NCBI GenBank assembly: GCA_016219225.1
Contig: JACRBX010000078.1
Coordinates: forward strand, 1-36,389
DNA from: Deltaproteobacteria bacterium
GTDB lineage: Bacteria; Desulfobacterota; RBG-13-43-22
Direction: 5' to 3'
DNA length: 36,389 nucleotides
The translations under genes were made by a program, and so were the position numbers. The notes beneath the pieces were generated by a model, which was not told the DNA's origin, searched no databases, and saw nothing but the letters and a program-made list of their open reading frames with translations. This document shows positions 17,247 through 25,630 of the stretch, in pieces; the stretch's first letter is position 1; the number at the start of each line of letters is the position of its first letter.

Positions 17247-19677
17247 ATGGAAAAAAGTTACATAGAGTTGACCCCGGAAAAACTTCGAAAAACCTGTGAC
17301 TCGGAAACCCTTGGCTTTGAGACAACCGATGAACTGGTTGTCGGCCCTGATAAAGTGATTTCCCAGGAACGGGCCGTCCGGGCCATTTTATTTGGTGTAG
17401 GAATGGACGGCCTCGACCACAATATTTATGTGGCCGGCCCCCCCCAAGTCCGGCATGACTTATATCACCCGGACCTTGATTGAGGAAATAGCCCGATCCC
17501 AGAAAACGCCATCCGACTGGTGTTATATCAATAACTTCAAAGAGCCGGACCGCCCCAAGGCCCTGGCCTTGCCCAGTGGAAAAGGCAAGGAATTAAAAAA
17601 GGATATCGAAGAATTGCTCACCGATGTCCGAAACGATATCCCCGAGGTATTTGAAAGTGAGGATTACGCTCAAAGGAGGGAGGAACTCTTAAAACAGTTC
17701 GGCCTGGAAAGGACCGAGATCCTTTCCGCTTTGGAGGAAAAAGTTCTTCAAGAAGGGTTTATCTTAAATGTGAGTCAGGTGGGGATGGTCATTATGCCGG
17801 CTAAGGATGGCCAGCCGATGGATGAAGAAACCTTGAAATCCCTGGATGAGGAGAAGAAAAAGCAACTGCGGGAAAAAAGTGAACACCTCCAGACCGAAAT
17901 GAACCAGGCGGTTCGACTGATCAGGACCAAGGAGAAAGATCTGAAGAAAAAAATCAAGGACCTGGATAAAAAGATCGCCCTCTATGCCGTCGGACATCTC
18001 ATCGAAGAGCTCCAGGAAAAATATAAAGATTTTACCCAGGTCCTGAGGTATTTAAAAGATATCAAGGATGATATTATCCGGAATATCGATGACTTTAAAT
18101 CAAAACCCAGTGTGGCCGGACCCTTCCCCATGCCTCCCATGGAACCCTCTTTCACCCGATATGAGGTTAACGTCCTGGTGGATCATACCGAAAACAAAGG
18201 GGCTCCGGTGGTTTTTGAAACCAACCCGACCTACCCAAACCTATTCGGGACCATCGAAAAGAAGGCCCAATTCGGGGCCTTGTTCACTGATTTCACCATG
18301 ATTCGGCCGGGCTCTATCCATCGGGCCAACGGAGGGTTTCTGATTATCAAGATTCTGGACCTCCTGCGCTGGTATTTTTCCTGGGATGGTTTAAAGCGGG
18401 CCTTAAAAAATAAAGAGATCCTGGTCGAGGACTTAGGGGAACAATTAGGTTTGATCAGCACCAAGAGCCTGAAACCCGAACCCATTCCACTTCAAGTCAA
18501 GATTTTGTTAATCGGAGAACCCTATATCTATCACCTTCTGTATACCTATGACCAGGATTTCCCTAAGATGTTCAAGGTCAAGGCCCAATTAGACAACCAG
18601 ATGGATTTGCAGGAAGCCCCTTTAAAAGAGTACCTGCATTATATTGCCCGTTTCTGCCGGGAAAGACAATTGTTGCCTATGCACAAAAGCGGGGCGGCCA
18701 GATTGATTGAATACAGTTCAGAACTTACCGGTCGAAATTTTAAGCTCTCCTTACAATTGGCCGAGATCAATGACCTGGTTCAGGAATCCAGCTATTGGGC
18801 TACCCAGGTCAAGAGTCCCTGGATCATGGGCGAACACGTCGAAAAGGCCATAGAAGAAAAGATCTTCAGGTCCAATCTCTATGAAGAGAAACTCCAGGAG
18901 ATGATCACATTAGGGTCTATCAAAATCGATATCGACGGATACCAGATGGGCCAGGTCAATGGACTTTCGGTCTACCTGTTGGGGGACTATCAGTTCGGCC
19001 GGCCTTCCCGGATTACAGCCAATATTTCCCTTGGCAAAGAAGGCGTGGTGGATATAGACCGGGAATCGAAATTGAGCGGAAACATCCATACCAAGGGGGT
19101 GATGATTTTAGGCGGCTATTTGAAAGGCAAATATGCCTCTGATAAACCTTTAAGCCTATCGGCCAGCATCGCTTTCGAACAGAGTTACGGAATGGTGGAT
19201 GGAGACAGCGCCTCCGGTGCCGAACTTTTGGCCCTCTTATCGTCCCTGGCCCGGGTGCCTCTTTTTCAGGGCATCGCCGTTACCGGCTCCATCAGCCAAA
19301 AGGGAGAAGCCCAACCTATTGGAGGGGTCAATGAAAAAATCGAAGGTTTTTTTGAAGTCTGTGCAGCCCAGGGGCTTAATGGAAAACAAGGGGTTCTGAT
19401 CCCCCAGGCCAATGTCAACGACCTGATGCTTAAACCCAAAGTGGTCCAGGCCGTTCGGGAAGGCCGGTTTCATATCTATTCTTTTTCCCATATCGAACAG
19501 GCCTTTGAGCTTTTGACCGGTAAAAAGGCCGGCAAAAAGAAAAAAGACGGTACCTATCCTAAAAATAGTCTGAATTTTCTGATCGAGGACCACCTCCATC
19601 GCCTGAATGAAATCTTTAAGGAGACGTCCGGAAAAGAAAAAGAAGAAGGTCCGGGGAAAAAAGAATTAAATAACTAG
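17247..19677 (+). CDS. Lon-like (S16) protease with degenerate ATPase, interrupted by a frameshift
   Basis: Two frames together spell one protein of about 810 residues: 17247 to ~17440 in one frame and from ~17440 to 19677 in another. The break is in a run of eight Cs (17438-17445); one C fewer gives VAGPPKSGMTYITRT and restores the AAA_32-type Lon-like protein. In the merged numbering, the P-loop position reads GPPKSGMT (64-71, Met for the catalytic Lys). The Walker B strand reads GGFLIIKIL (362-370, Lys for Asp), so ATP hydrolysis looks lost. The protease domain is intact: Ser654 in DGDSASGAE and Lys697 in GGVNEKIEGFF, 43 residues apart as in E. coli Lon (679/722). A long charged coiled coil occupies ~180-260. 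It resembles ATP-independent LonC-type enzymes. GGGAGG fixes ATG 17247. The stop TAG shares CTAG (19674-19677) with the convergent pilin gene. Confidence 0.85.
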
Positions 19678-20981
19678 CGGGCTATTTCTTTCCAACTGCG
19701 GATTCTAACCAATCTTATTTTTGGGTTATTGCTGATGTTTTGAATGGCTTCCCGGCTGAAGAGGACCGACATATTGCCGGGCAGAAAGACGTCATCTTCC
19801 ACATTGGTATCCTGTTTGACCATGACCCCGCCTAAAAAAACCGGCGTGCCGGTGATTCTCAAATCTCCGTCGACATAAAGAAATCCCTTAAATTGCCAGT
19901 TGCTGGAAATCCTCAAGGTGGCCAGGGTGCCGGGGGTTTGCAGGGACACATACATGAGGGCGAATTCATTGGGGGCCAGAGACGGCGTAGAGGCCAGGGT
20001 ATAGGTTTCCCCTGGCGCCAATTGCAGGTAGATAAAACCGGAAGGTTGGGTTCCGGCGTCCAGATCGGCCCGGGTAGTGGTCGGGGCATTCAACAATTCC
20101 TGGAAATCCTTATCAGACAGGTTGATCATGGATTGGAAGGTGGGGAAGGTGGTAATACCGCCGGCGAGGATGGCATCGGCCCCTCTGGTGGCCCAGCCGT
20201 GGGTCCCTTTGGAATCGTTGATTACCCCGACATTGATCGTGCCGCTGTTATTTTGAACGGCCTTCACGGAAGTGGTGGCGGCGTCGGCCGTCCAATAAGT
20301 ATTATTAAAATTTCGTTTGTATCCGGCGCTGTCCGTAATGGTATCGTTGGGGTTTTGATCATTCAGGTCAGTGGTCGCCTTGTGGTTGGTGCCGTCGATA
20401 AAGGCCGAACCAGAGACACTGACCGATTTACCGGTCCCCAGGGCCTGGTTGGGCGGGGTAACCACCAATCCTTTTATCACGGCCTCGACCTCAATGGTCT
20501 TCCGGGTTCCGTTGGCGGCCATACCGGTGCTGGTAATGATAAAAATCGGGTAGGAACCGTCATACTGTATCGCCCCCCCTTGCGTTTTGTAGCGGACCCA
20601 GAGGGGATAGCTGCTGACGCCATATTTCAGAGGGGATTGAAGACTATTGCTATGGGTCGTGTTGGGGCCGGAGGGTGAGGTGGGGAGAGGACTCAGATTG
20701 GGGGCATAGAGGTACTTGTTCCAATCGGCATGGAGGGTCCCGGTTTCCCCGATGTACTGAGCGTCGGTAGCGGCTAATTTCAGGCGATACAGGGCCTCCT
20801 GAATACCCGCTTCAGCCAGATAAAGGGCTTCCCGGCTATAGCGGTAATTGCCGGAAAAGGTGATGTCACTGGTATAATATCGCCAGGTGGCAAAGCCGAA
20901 TCCCATCAGCACGGCCATCAGAATGATGGTGGTTACCAGGGCCATGCCGCGGTCGGCATTTTTTTTAAAGAGTCTCTTCAT
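19674..20981 (-). CDS. Minor pilin, PilX-like (second triad)
   Basis: A 435-residue type IV pilus assembly protein. The N-terminus RGMALVTTIILMAVLMGFGFATW, followed by YLAEAGIQEALYRLK, is the PilX N-terminal pattern: a membrane helix without the FTLIE pilin motif, then the AEAG helix. The long C-terminal part has beta-rich stretches such as GFLYVDGDLRITGTPVFLGGVMV. Role by family: part of the minor pilin complex that primes pilus assembly. AGGAGG nine bases before ATG 20981 fixes the start and overlaps the stop of the preceding gene. It is the last gene of the operon; its stop is shared as CTAG with the Lon-like gene on the other strand. Confidence 0.82.
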   Translation of the reverse strand: MKRLFKKNADRGMALVTTIILMAVLMGFGFATWRYYTSDITFSGNYRYSREALYLAEAGIQEALYRLKLAATDAQYIGETGTLHADWNKYLYAPNLSPLPTSPSGPNTTHSNSLQSPLKYGVSSYPLWVRYKTQGGAIQYDGSYPIFIITSTGMAANGTRKTIEVEAVIKGLVVTPPNQALGTGKSVSVSGSAFIDGTNHKATTDLNDQNPNDTITDSAGYKRNFNNTYWTADAATTSVKAVQNNSGTINVGVINDSKGTHGWATRGADAILAGGITTFPTFQSMINLSDKDFQELLNAPTTTRADLDAGTQPSGFIYLQLAPGETYTLASTPSLAPNEFALMYVSLQTPGTLATLRISSNWQFKGFLYVDGDLRITGTPVFLGGVMVKQDTNVEDDVFLPGNMSVLFSREAIQNISNNPKIRLVRIRSWKEIAR

Positions 20982-20994
20982 AAAGGATTGCCTC

Positions 20995-21492
20995 CTATAT
21001 ATTCCTCAATGTCACATCAGAGGCCAAGGTTTGGGTATAAACCGGGCTGGTATGAATGGTTTTTCCTTTAATGGTAATATGGATCTTATTAGCTGCCGGA
21101 TAGGTCAGGGTGAATTCGGTGATATTGGTATAAGCCTTGGTGTTTGATCCATTGGTATAAGTGAGTGTCTCCCCGGACCAGGAAAAAGAACGCACATTTC
21201 CGTCCTGAACCGAGGTAAAGGAAATGGAACTGGCCGAAGAAGCGGTAATCGCCAGGGCCATCCTGAGTTCTTTGGAAAGTTCTTCCATGATTTGTTGGAG
21301 GTTCCGACGTAAATCGATTTTTCGGGTTTCCGAATCGTAAGTCTGCTTTTGGGACTGATAACTGCTGTAAAGAACGCCGACGATGATAATGGAAAAAAGG
21401 CTCAGGGCGATCAGGAGTTCGATCAAACCGAACCCTCCGGACTTTCGCGATCTATGAATAGAACGCAATCTATGGCTTGCTGGGGGTTGCAT
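20995..21492 (-). CDS. Minor prepilin, PilW-like (second triad)
   Basis: A 165-residue prepilin-like protein: a basic 20-residue leader ending in SRKSGG, a cleavage site G|FGLIE with Glu at +5, then the hydrophobic helix LLIALSLFSIIIVGVLYSSY. The soluble part includes RRNLQQIMEELSKELRMAL, the helix seen in PilW/GspJ-type minor pilins. Gly rather than Thr/Ser at +2 is a mild deviation from FTLIE. ATG 21492 lies 8 bp after the upstream stop and has no strong ribosome site, so coupling is probable. Confidence 0.8.
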   Translation of the reverse strand: MQPPASHRLRSIHRSRKSGGFGLIELLIALSLFSIIIVGVLYSSYQSQKQTYDSETRKIDLRRNLQQIMEELSKELRMALAITASSASSISFTSVQDGNVRSFSWSGETLTYTNGSNTKAYTNITEFTLTYPAANKIHITIKGKTIHTSPVYTQTLASDVTLRNI

Positions 21493-21500
21493 TCATTTCT

Positions 21501-21986
21501 TTACCGAAAAATTGTTTTTAATATCACCTGGTGGGTCTGGCCGTCGAGCAAAGACCGCCAGCGTACAATGACCGCCACGGTTTTTAATCCCGGTGCCGGG
21601 CTGTTACTGGCAATATTCCACATCCGGTAAAAGATGCTGTCTTTTTTCCCTGTTTCGTTAGTGGCGTTGACCGGTTGATTGGTCAAAGAAGAATTTACCG
21701 TACCCGGATCGGTATTGATATGATCGGGGGTGGCATTATCCTCCAGATCATTCATATTGGCGTCATCGGCCAATTGGCTGTGCGTAACCGGTATCTGCTT
21801 TAATTCCTCCATTTTGCTTTGGGCCATAAAAGTGGCCACATTTTCCTCGCGGCTGAAGGCGCTTCCCTTGGTCGTCATCCAGGTAAAGGCGATCCAACCC
21901 AAAACCCCGATGAGCAAAACGACCAGGGCGACCAGGACTTCGATCAAGGTGAATCCCTTTGGGTTCTGAAAAAGTTTAGTGAGCAT
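21501..21986 (-). CDS. Minor prepilin, PilV-like (second triad)
   Basis: About 161 residues: leader MLTKLFQNPKG, cleavage G|FTLIE, helix VLVALVVLLIGVLGWIAFTWM, then AQSKMEELKQIP, typical of PilV. ATG 21986 is preferred over an in-frame GTG at 21992 because AAAGG stands five bases upstream. It begins the second V-W-X triad; the 65 bp separating it from the first triad contain a heptad array. Confidence 0.83.
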   Translation of the reverse strand: MLTKLFQNPKGFTLIEVLVALVVLLIGVLGWIAFTWMTTKGSAFSREENVATFMAQSKMEELKQIPVTHSQLADDANMNDLEDNATPDHINTDPGTVNSSLTNQPVNATNETGKKDSIFYRMWNIASNSPAPGLKTVAVIVRWRSLLDGQTHQVILKTIFR

Positions 21987-22011
21987 AAGCACCTTTAGCT
22001 CGAAAATAGCG

Positions 22012-22039
22012 TTACGGGTTTCGGGTTACGAGTTGCGGG
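22012..22039. repeat. Heptad array, 4 x 7 bp
   Basis: Units TTACGGG, TTTCGGG, TTACGAG and TTGCGGG in phase, placed exactly at the junction between the two minor pilin triads. Confidence 0.85.
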
Positions 22040-22056
22040 TTTAAAACCAGTCATGT

Positions 22057-23586
22057 TCAGTTATAAATCTCCCGCCGGTTCAACAGGGTATATCCTGAAG
22101 GGGTTCCACCGCCGCCGAAGTTGGCACTGCTCAGGTCCTCATCGTAATGGAATTCGGCATTGGAGGCCATTTGAACAAAATTCCCCCTTATGGACCCGTA
22201 GAGATCTGCATTGGATGCAATATGAACGGCGCTGTTGGGTGCATAGACCACCCCTCGAAGCCCGCTGTTCGAGTCCAGATTAACTTTATAATCCGTGCTG
22301 CTGGTCGATTGGGCATTGGAATAGACAGCCAGAGCCTGTGGCCTTCCTGAATTATTGATCGAAGTATTGGAGTTCAAGGTAAAAGTCCCGGTGGCATAGA
22401 CGGTCAGGGTTGATCCGGAGGCCAGGGTGATGTAGGTGTTGCTGCTCAAAGAAAAATTCCCATCAACATAGAGGGTGACATTTCCATAAACCGTGACATG
22501 GGAATTTGAACTCATAGTGAAACCGGTCAGATAAAACCCCTTGCTCTGGCTGGAACTGCCCAGGGTGGTGCTGTTGTTGCTTCCAATGGAAAAGGCCCCC
22601 CCTGAATAATAGGCCCCACTTAATTCACTGTTATTATTATTCCCGCTGTTGTTGGCCGTAGCAAACAGATTGGTTACATTTAACGGGTCGCAGGGCGAAG
22701 TAGGAACATAGGGTGAGGCCGGGGGGGTATTGGGGGACTCAATTCCATAGATGTCGGCATTACTACTTTGGGAAATGCTTCCTGCGGCAGTGGCGTTTCC
22801 ATAAATAAGAGAATTATTCGACAGGGAAATGCTTCCACCCGAATAGGCGTTTTGAGAAATTTTGGCATTACCGGACATGGTAATATTATTGTTGCCCTGG
22901 ACATCATTTCGGAGGATCGTATTGCTGGCCAGGGAAACGGCCCCGGTGGCCTTGACTGCCCCGTCAATATCGGCATTACTGCTGAATGTGATATTGGCGT
23001 TGCTATTGGTGGTCCGGACACTTCCTTGGTGCCCATTAGCCGTCTGGCCTGAAGAGCTATAACTACTGGTACTGGCGTTACTTGAAAAAGTGACTCCGTT
23101 ACAACCGGTCAGGGCATCGGTAAAAGGGGAATTACTGCTCAAATTTAATGCAATAATAGCTTCAATGGTTTTTCGGGCTGTTCCCGTCGTGCCGGTTGAA
23201 CGGATCAGATAATGAGGGTTATTGGTTGCCGTGGTGGCCACCACAGAGGGATTTCCCACCAGTCGGTGTCCTATTGTGAAACTGTTCGAAAAATTAGTTG
23301 AATTGTAGGTGTTGCCATTATTCCAGGTGGTGGAAGTCTCCGAGCCGCTATCCGAGACCACGCCGCTGACCAGCCGGCTGATACCGTCTTCGACGCCGGC
23401 ATCGGCCGCAAAATGGGCATTTTTCGTAGAAAGATAATTGGAAGAACGCCAACCCTCCACAATAGAGGTATTGATCCCGAATATCCCGAGGCCTGAAATA
23501 ATAACCAGTAAAATTAAAGCCGTAACCAGGGCCACCCCTTTTTCATTTGAAACCGGGTTCCGGTTGGGATTGTTTGAAGATTCCAT
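22057..23586 (-). CDS. Minor pilin, PilX-like with Asn/Ser-rich beta-helix-like domain (first triad)
   Basis: A 509-residue protein: a polar start, then EKGVALVTALILLVIISGLGIFGI, the PilX-type membrane helix, and the AADAGVEDGISRL helix. From about residue 150 the sequence is very rich in Asn, Ser and Thr, with loosely repeated SNAxI and SNTxI elements (for example NADIDGAVKATGAVSLASNT and YVDGNFSLSSNTYITLASG), as in right-handed beta-helix or adhesin-like folds. The start at 23586 is set by GAGGAGG six bases upstream; the reading frame is open a little further (TTG 23601) but that region is the ribosome site. It overlaps nothing and follows pilW directly. It may present a surface-binding tip; that is inference. 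Confidence 0.82.
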   Translation of the reverse strand: MESSNNPNRNPVSNEKGVALVTALILLVIISGLGIFGINTSIVEGWRSSNYLSTKNAHFAADAGVEDGISRLVSGVVSDSGSETSTTWNNGNTYNSTNFSNSFTIGHRLVGNPSVVATTATNNPHYLIRSTGTTGTARKTIEAIIALNLSSNSPFTDALTGCNGVTFSSNASTSSYSSSGQTANGHQGSVRTTNSNANITFSSNADIDGAVKATGAVSLASNTILRNDVQGNNNITMSGNAKISQNAYSGGSISLSNNSLIYGNATAAGSISQSSNADIYGIESPNTPPASPYVPTSPCDPLNVTNLFATANNSGNNNNSELSGAYYSGGAFSIGSNNSTTLGSSSQSKGFYLTGFTMSSNSHVTVYGNVTLYVDGNFSLSSNTYITLASGSTLTVYATGTFTLNSNTSINNSGRPQALAVYSNAQSTSSTDYKVNLDSNSGLRGVVYAPNSAVHIASNADLYGSIRGNFVQMASNAEFHYDEDLSSANFGGGGTPSGYTLLNRREIYN

Positions 23587-23597
23587 AGCACGCCTCC

Positions 23598-24314
23598 TCA
23601 ATTATACATTTTGACCGAGGAATTAAGGGTAACCGAACTGGTTTGGCCCGTATCCTGACGAATGTTGGCCGTTTGGGCCGAAAGGGTTAAATCGACCCTG
23701 ATACCGGGAGCGGTTCCGACCAATTGAGCGGTTAATCCGGTAATATAATTAGAAAGATCGACGGTGCTTCCATTTTTGGTATATTGAAGGGTATTGCCCG
23801 AGCGGGAAAAAGAGTGGCTCGACATCATCTTGTAATCGGAAGTCGTATCGGGAACGGTTGTCCAGGGGCTGCTGTTGGAAATGGTCAACTGGGTGGCGGT
23901 ATTGGAAACGATTTGTTTTGAGGTCTGGCCGCTTCCTGTACCGGAATGGATATTGACGTAATAATTTTGCCATTGATTGGTGGTCCAGGTTTTGGTCGCG
24001 TCATTTATGGCGGTGGCCGTGTTTCCTGCGGTGGATCGCCCAAAATCCTCGATGACCGAAAAGGCGAGGGTATTATTGGGGCTTGTTCCGCTGATGACCA
24101 CGGTAGAGGAGACCCCATCTCGTAAGAGACGAGCCATGAAATCTAAAGTGGACCGGGCGTTTTCCTGGTTATTGATCAGCTCCGATTGGGTTGAATAATT
24201 TTTACTCGTTGTCGTAAACAAGCCGCCCAGGGCCGCCAGGATGATGCCCAAAACACCCATGGTTATCAAAAGTTCGATAAGGGAAAACCCTTTCGGAGAA
24301 TGGAGAACTTCCAT
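23598..24314 (-). CDS. Minor prepilin, PilW-like (first triad)
   Basis: A 238-residue prepilin: leader MEVLHSPKG, site G|FSLIE, helix LLITMGVLGIILAALGGLF, then the ENARSTLDFMARLLRDG helix characteristic of PilW. The C-terminal half is beta-rich. ATG 24314 lies one base beyond the pilV stop, and its own stop is followed at once by GAGGAGG for pilX, so the three genes are translated as a tight block. Confidence 0.85.
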   Translation of the reverse strand: MEVLHSPKGFSLIELLITMGVLGIILAALGGLFTTTSKNYSTQSELINNQENARSTLDFMARLLRDGVSSTVVISGTSPNNTLAFSVIEDFGRSTAGNTATAINDATKTWTTNQWQNYYVNIHSGTGSGQTSKQIVSNTATQLTISNSSPWTTVPDTTSDYKMMSSHSFSRSGNTLQYTKNGSTVDLSNYITGLTAQLVGTAPGIRVDLTLSAQTANIRQDTGQTSSVTLNSSVKMYN

Positions 24315-24315
24315 T

Positions 24316-24711
24316 TTAACTCTTTGCCAGATAGGTTGAAAGGTTCACCTGCTTGGTAACCCCCAATTTGTCGACCCAGGTAACCCGGACCTGAATATAT
24401 TTCAGATATCCCGACACCGAATCGCTGATTTGATAACTCCGGGAAAAAGTCCCGAAGCCGGCCAAGGTTATACTCTCTGATGTGGTCCAGGCGGTATTGG
24501 TTGCCCCGGCATAACCCAAATTTTTTAATTGAACCAATTTTTCCTCGGCGGTGGTTGTGGCGGCTGTTTGCCATTTAGAGGAGGCATTGCTTCGCATGGC
24601 CGTTGTCTGTAACCCGGCCATGGCCATCAGACCGACGGCCAGGATAGTTACGGCAATCATAAATTCTACAAGAGAAAATCCGCCCTGGTGATGCATTGTT
24701 TTCGAACTCAA
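24316..24711 (-). CDS. Minor prepilin, PilV-like (first triad)
   Basis: About 131 residues from a TTG at 24711 that overlaps the fimT stop (TTGA) and has GGGAGG eleven bases upstream; an ATG at 24696 is the alternative (leader MHHQGG). Cleavage site G|FSLVE, helix FMIAVTILAVGLMAMAGLQT, then the EEKLVQLKNLGY region typical of PilV. The choice of start changes only the leader length. Confidence 0.83.
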   Translation of the reverse strand: MSSKTMHHQGGFSLVEFMIAVTILAVGLMAMAGLQTTAMRSNASSKWQTAATTTAEEKLVQLKNLGYAGATNTAWTTSESITLAGFGTFSRSYQISDSVSGYLKYIQVRVTWVDKLGVTKQVNLSTYLAKS

Positions 24712-25226
24712 TTTAGCACGACCCTCCCTGTCCAACTAAGCGTGATGGTCCGGGTTGCCGATGGTCCCTGGATTTGAACGGTTGCCGCCGAGATCTGCCC
24801 GGTGGAGGTGAAAACAACACTGCCTCCCCCCTGTTTGGTCACGGTAATACCAGGGTATTCGGCTGTTAATGTTCTGGTCTGGATTGAAGCACCGGTATCG
24901 ACTTGAACCAGATTGTAAGATGTGGAGCTGAAATCAATCCGGATGGATCGGTTCTCTTTCAAGGCGATGGTTCTGGCATTCAATAAATCTCCAAAAACCA
25001 GGCGAGCCGCAGCAGTCAGACGGTATTTTTTTATGGCCGGGTCGATTTGATACACGGCTATCGTCGTCAGCAGACCTGCTAAGGATATTACAACTAATAC
25101 TTCAATCAGTGAAAATCCTTTGGAGGAGGGGAGGGGGAAGGCGTTGGCCTTGCCTGCAGTAGAGGCCTTTTTCAGGGAGGATCCTTGAAAGATATCTTTT
25201 TGGTCTTGATAATCTGTTCGTCTCAT
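24708..25226 (-). CDS. fimT: Minor prepilin FimT/GspH-like, first gene of the pilin operon
   Basis: About 172 residues from ATG 25226. A long hydrophilic leader (~37 residues) ends at SSKG|FSLIEV, then comes the pilin helix LVVISLAGLLTTIAVY. The soluble part contains DLLNARTIALKENRSIRIDF and ends in the GspH/FimT pattern TLSWTGRVVL. A GTG at 25244 is also in frame but lies inside the riboswitch P3 stem, so ATG 25226 is preferred. The ATG is separated from the last riboswitch stem by a single base and has no separate ribosome site of good spacing; this suggests direct control of translation by the leader fold. It heads the seven-gene minor pilin operon. Confidence 0.82.
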   Translation of the reverse strand: MRRTDYQDQKDIFQGSSLKKASTAGKANAFPLPSSKGFSLIEVLVVISLAGLLTTIAVYQIDPAIKKYRLTAAARLVFGDLLNARTIALKENRSIRIDFSSTSYNLVQVDTGASIQTRTLTAEYPGITVTKQGGGSVVFTSTGQISAATVQIQGPSATRTITLSWTGRVVLN

Positions 25227-25227
25227 A

Positions 25228-25315
25228 ACTGGCGGATCAGCCACCCTTTCAACAGGGTTGAAGTTGGGTCTGGATCTTTGCGCCCCAGTCTTTCGGCTGG
25301 TTTACCTTTTTCAGT
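25228..25315 (-). promoter_or_regulatory. GEMM-I riboswitch (cyclic dinucleotide; candidate GEMM-Ib/cGAMP) before fimT
   Basis: On the minus strand the leader has the GEMM-I landmarks in order. GGTAAACC is at 25306-25299. A hairpin CCAGCC-GAAA-GACTGG carries the GAAA tetraloop at 25294-25291. CGCAAAG is at 25282-25276. A long P3 arm is built from GATC (25276-25273) with GATC (25238-25235) and TTCAAC (25262-25257) with GTTGAA (25253-25248). Closing stem ACTG (25315-25312) pairs with CAGT (25231-25228). Aligned to the Vibrio Vc2 aptamer (AGGGCAAACC), the base equivalent to ligand-contacting G20 reads A, the change that marks cGAMP-selective GEMM-Ib RNAs of Geobacter. The RNA starts at the predicted transcription start and ends one base before the fimT ATG. 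Confidence 0.82.
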
Positions 25316-25321
25316 GTTGAG

Positions 25322-25350
25322 AAGATAACACAAATATTTTGTTTTGTCAA
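25322..25350 (-). promoter_or_regulatory. Sigma-70 promoter of the minor pilin operon
   Basis: On the minus strand TTGACA (25350-25345) and TATCTT (25327-25322) are 17 bp apart. The expected start near 25315 coincides with the 5' strand of the riboswitch closing stem. Confidence 0.75.
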
Positions 25351-25391
25351 TCTAAATTGATCGGCTTGTAAAAAATTCATCATCAGGCCCG

Positions 25392-25446
25392 CCGTGGCGG
25401 GGTTACGTCCCGGCACGGAGTAGAGGTGGAGGATAAAATCCTCCTC
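25392..25446. other. Two adjacent hairpins of unknown role
   Basis: CCGTGGCGGG (25392-25401) can pair with CCCGGCACGG (25409-25418) with one mismatch. Directly next to it GGAGGAT - AAA - ATCCTCC (25428-25444) is perfect. They lie between the pilin promoter and the divergent response regulator gene. No T-run follows on the plus strand. This could be a small structured RNA or a repeat; the rest of 25447-25630 has no gene. Confidence 0.35.
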
Positions 25447-25630
25447 ATTTAAGTTTATCGGCCAAATGTGAGATTTTCTTTAATTGACAAAGCTAAAAAT
25501 ATAGGGTAAACGTAAATTAATCTGACGCCGGAATGCAGGGTTTAAACGTAGGAGTAGGCCGCCTCGTTAAAAAATTCCTGTATTTGGGAGGTCCCAGCAA
25601 AAATTTTAATTCAAAAAAGGGGGATATGAA

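Noticed and set aside
17438-17445. Programmed ribosomal frameshift at the C run
   Set aside because: No stimulatory structure or internal ribosome site pattern was evident, and family members are single-frame; error, mutation or tract variation is simpler.
19893-20678. A Gly-rich 261-residue plus-strand frame opposite the last pilX
   Set aside because: Antisense shadow of the PilX-like protein; no ribosome site or known domain.
25227-25244. GTG 25244 as the fimT start
   Set aside because: It lies inside the P3 stem of the riboswitch and the AAAGG before it is too close; ATG 25226 fits better.
25484-25512. Promoter for the orphan response regulator beginning with TTGACA
   Set aside because: At 16-18 bp spacing no hexamer resembles TATAAT; kept only as a remark.
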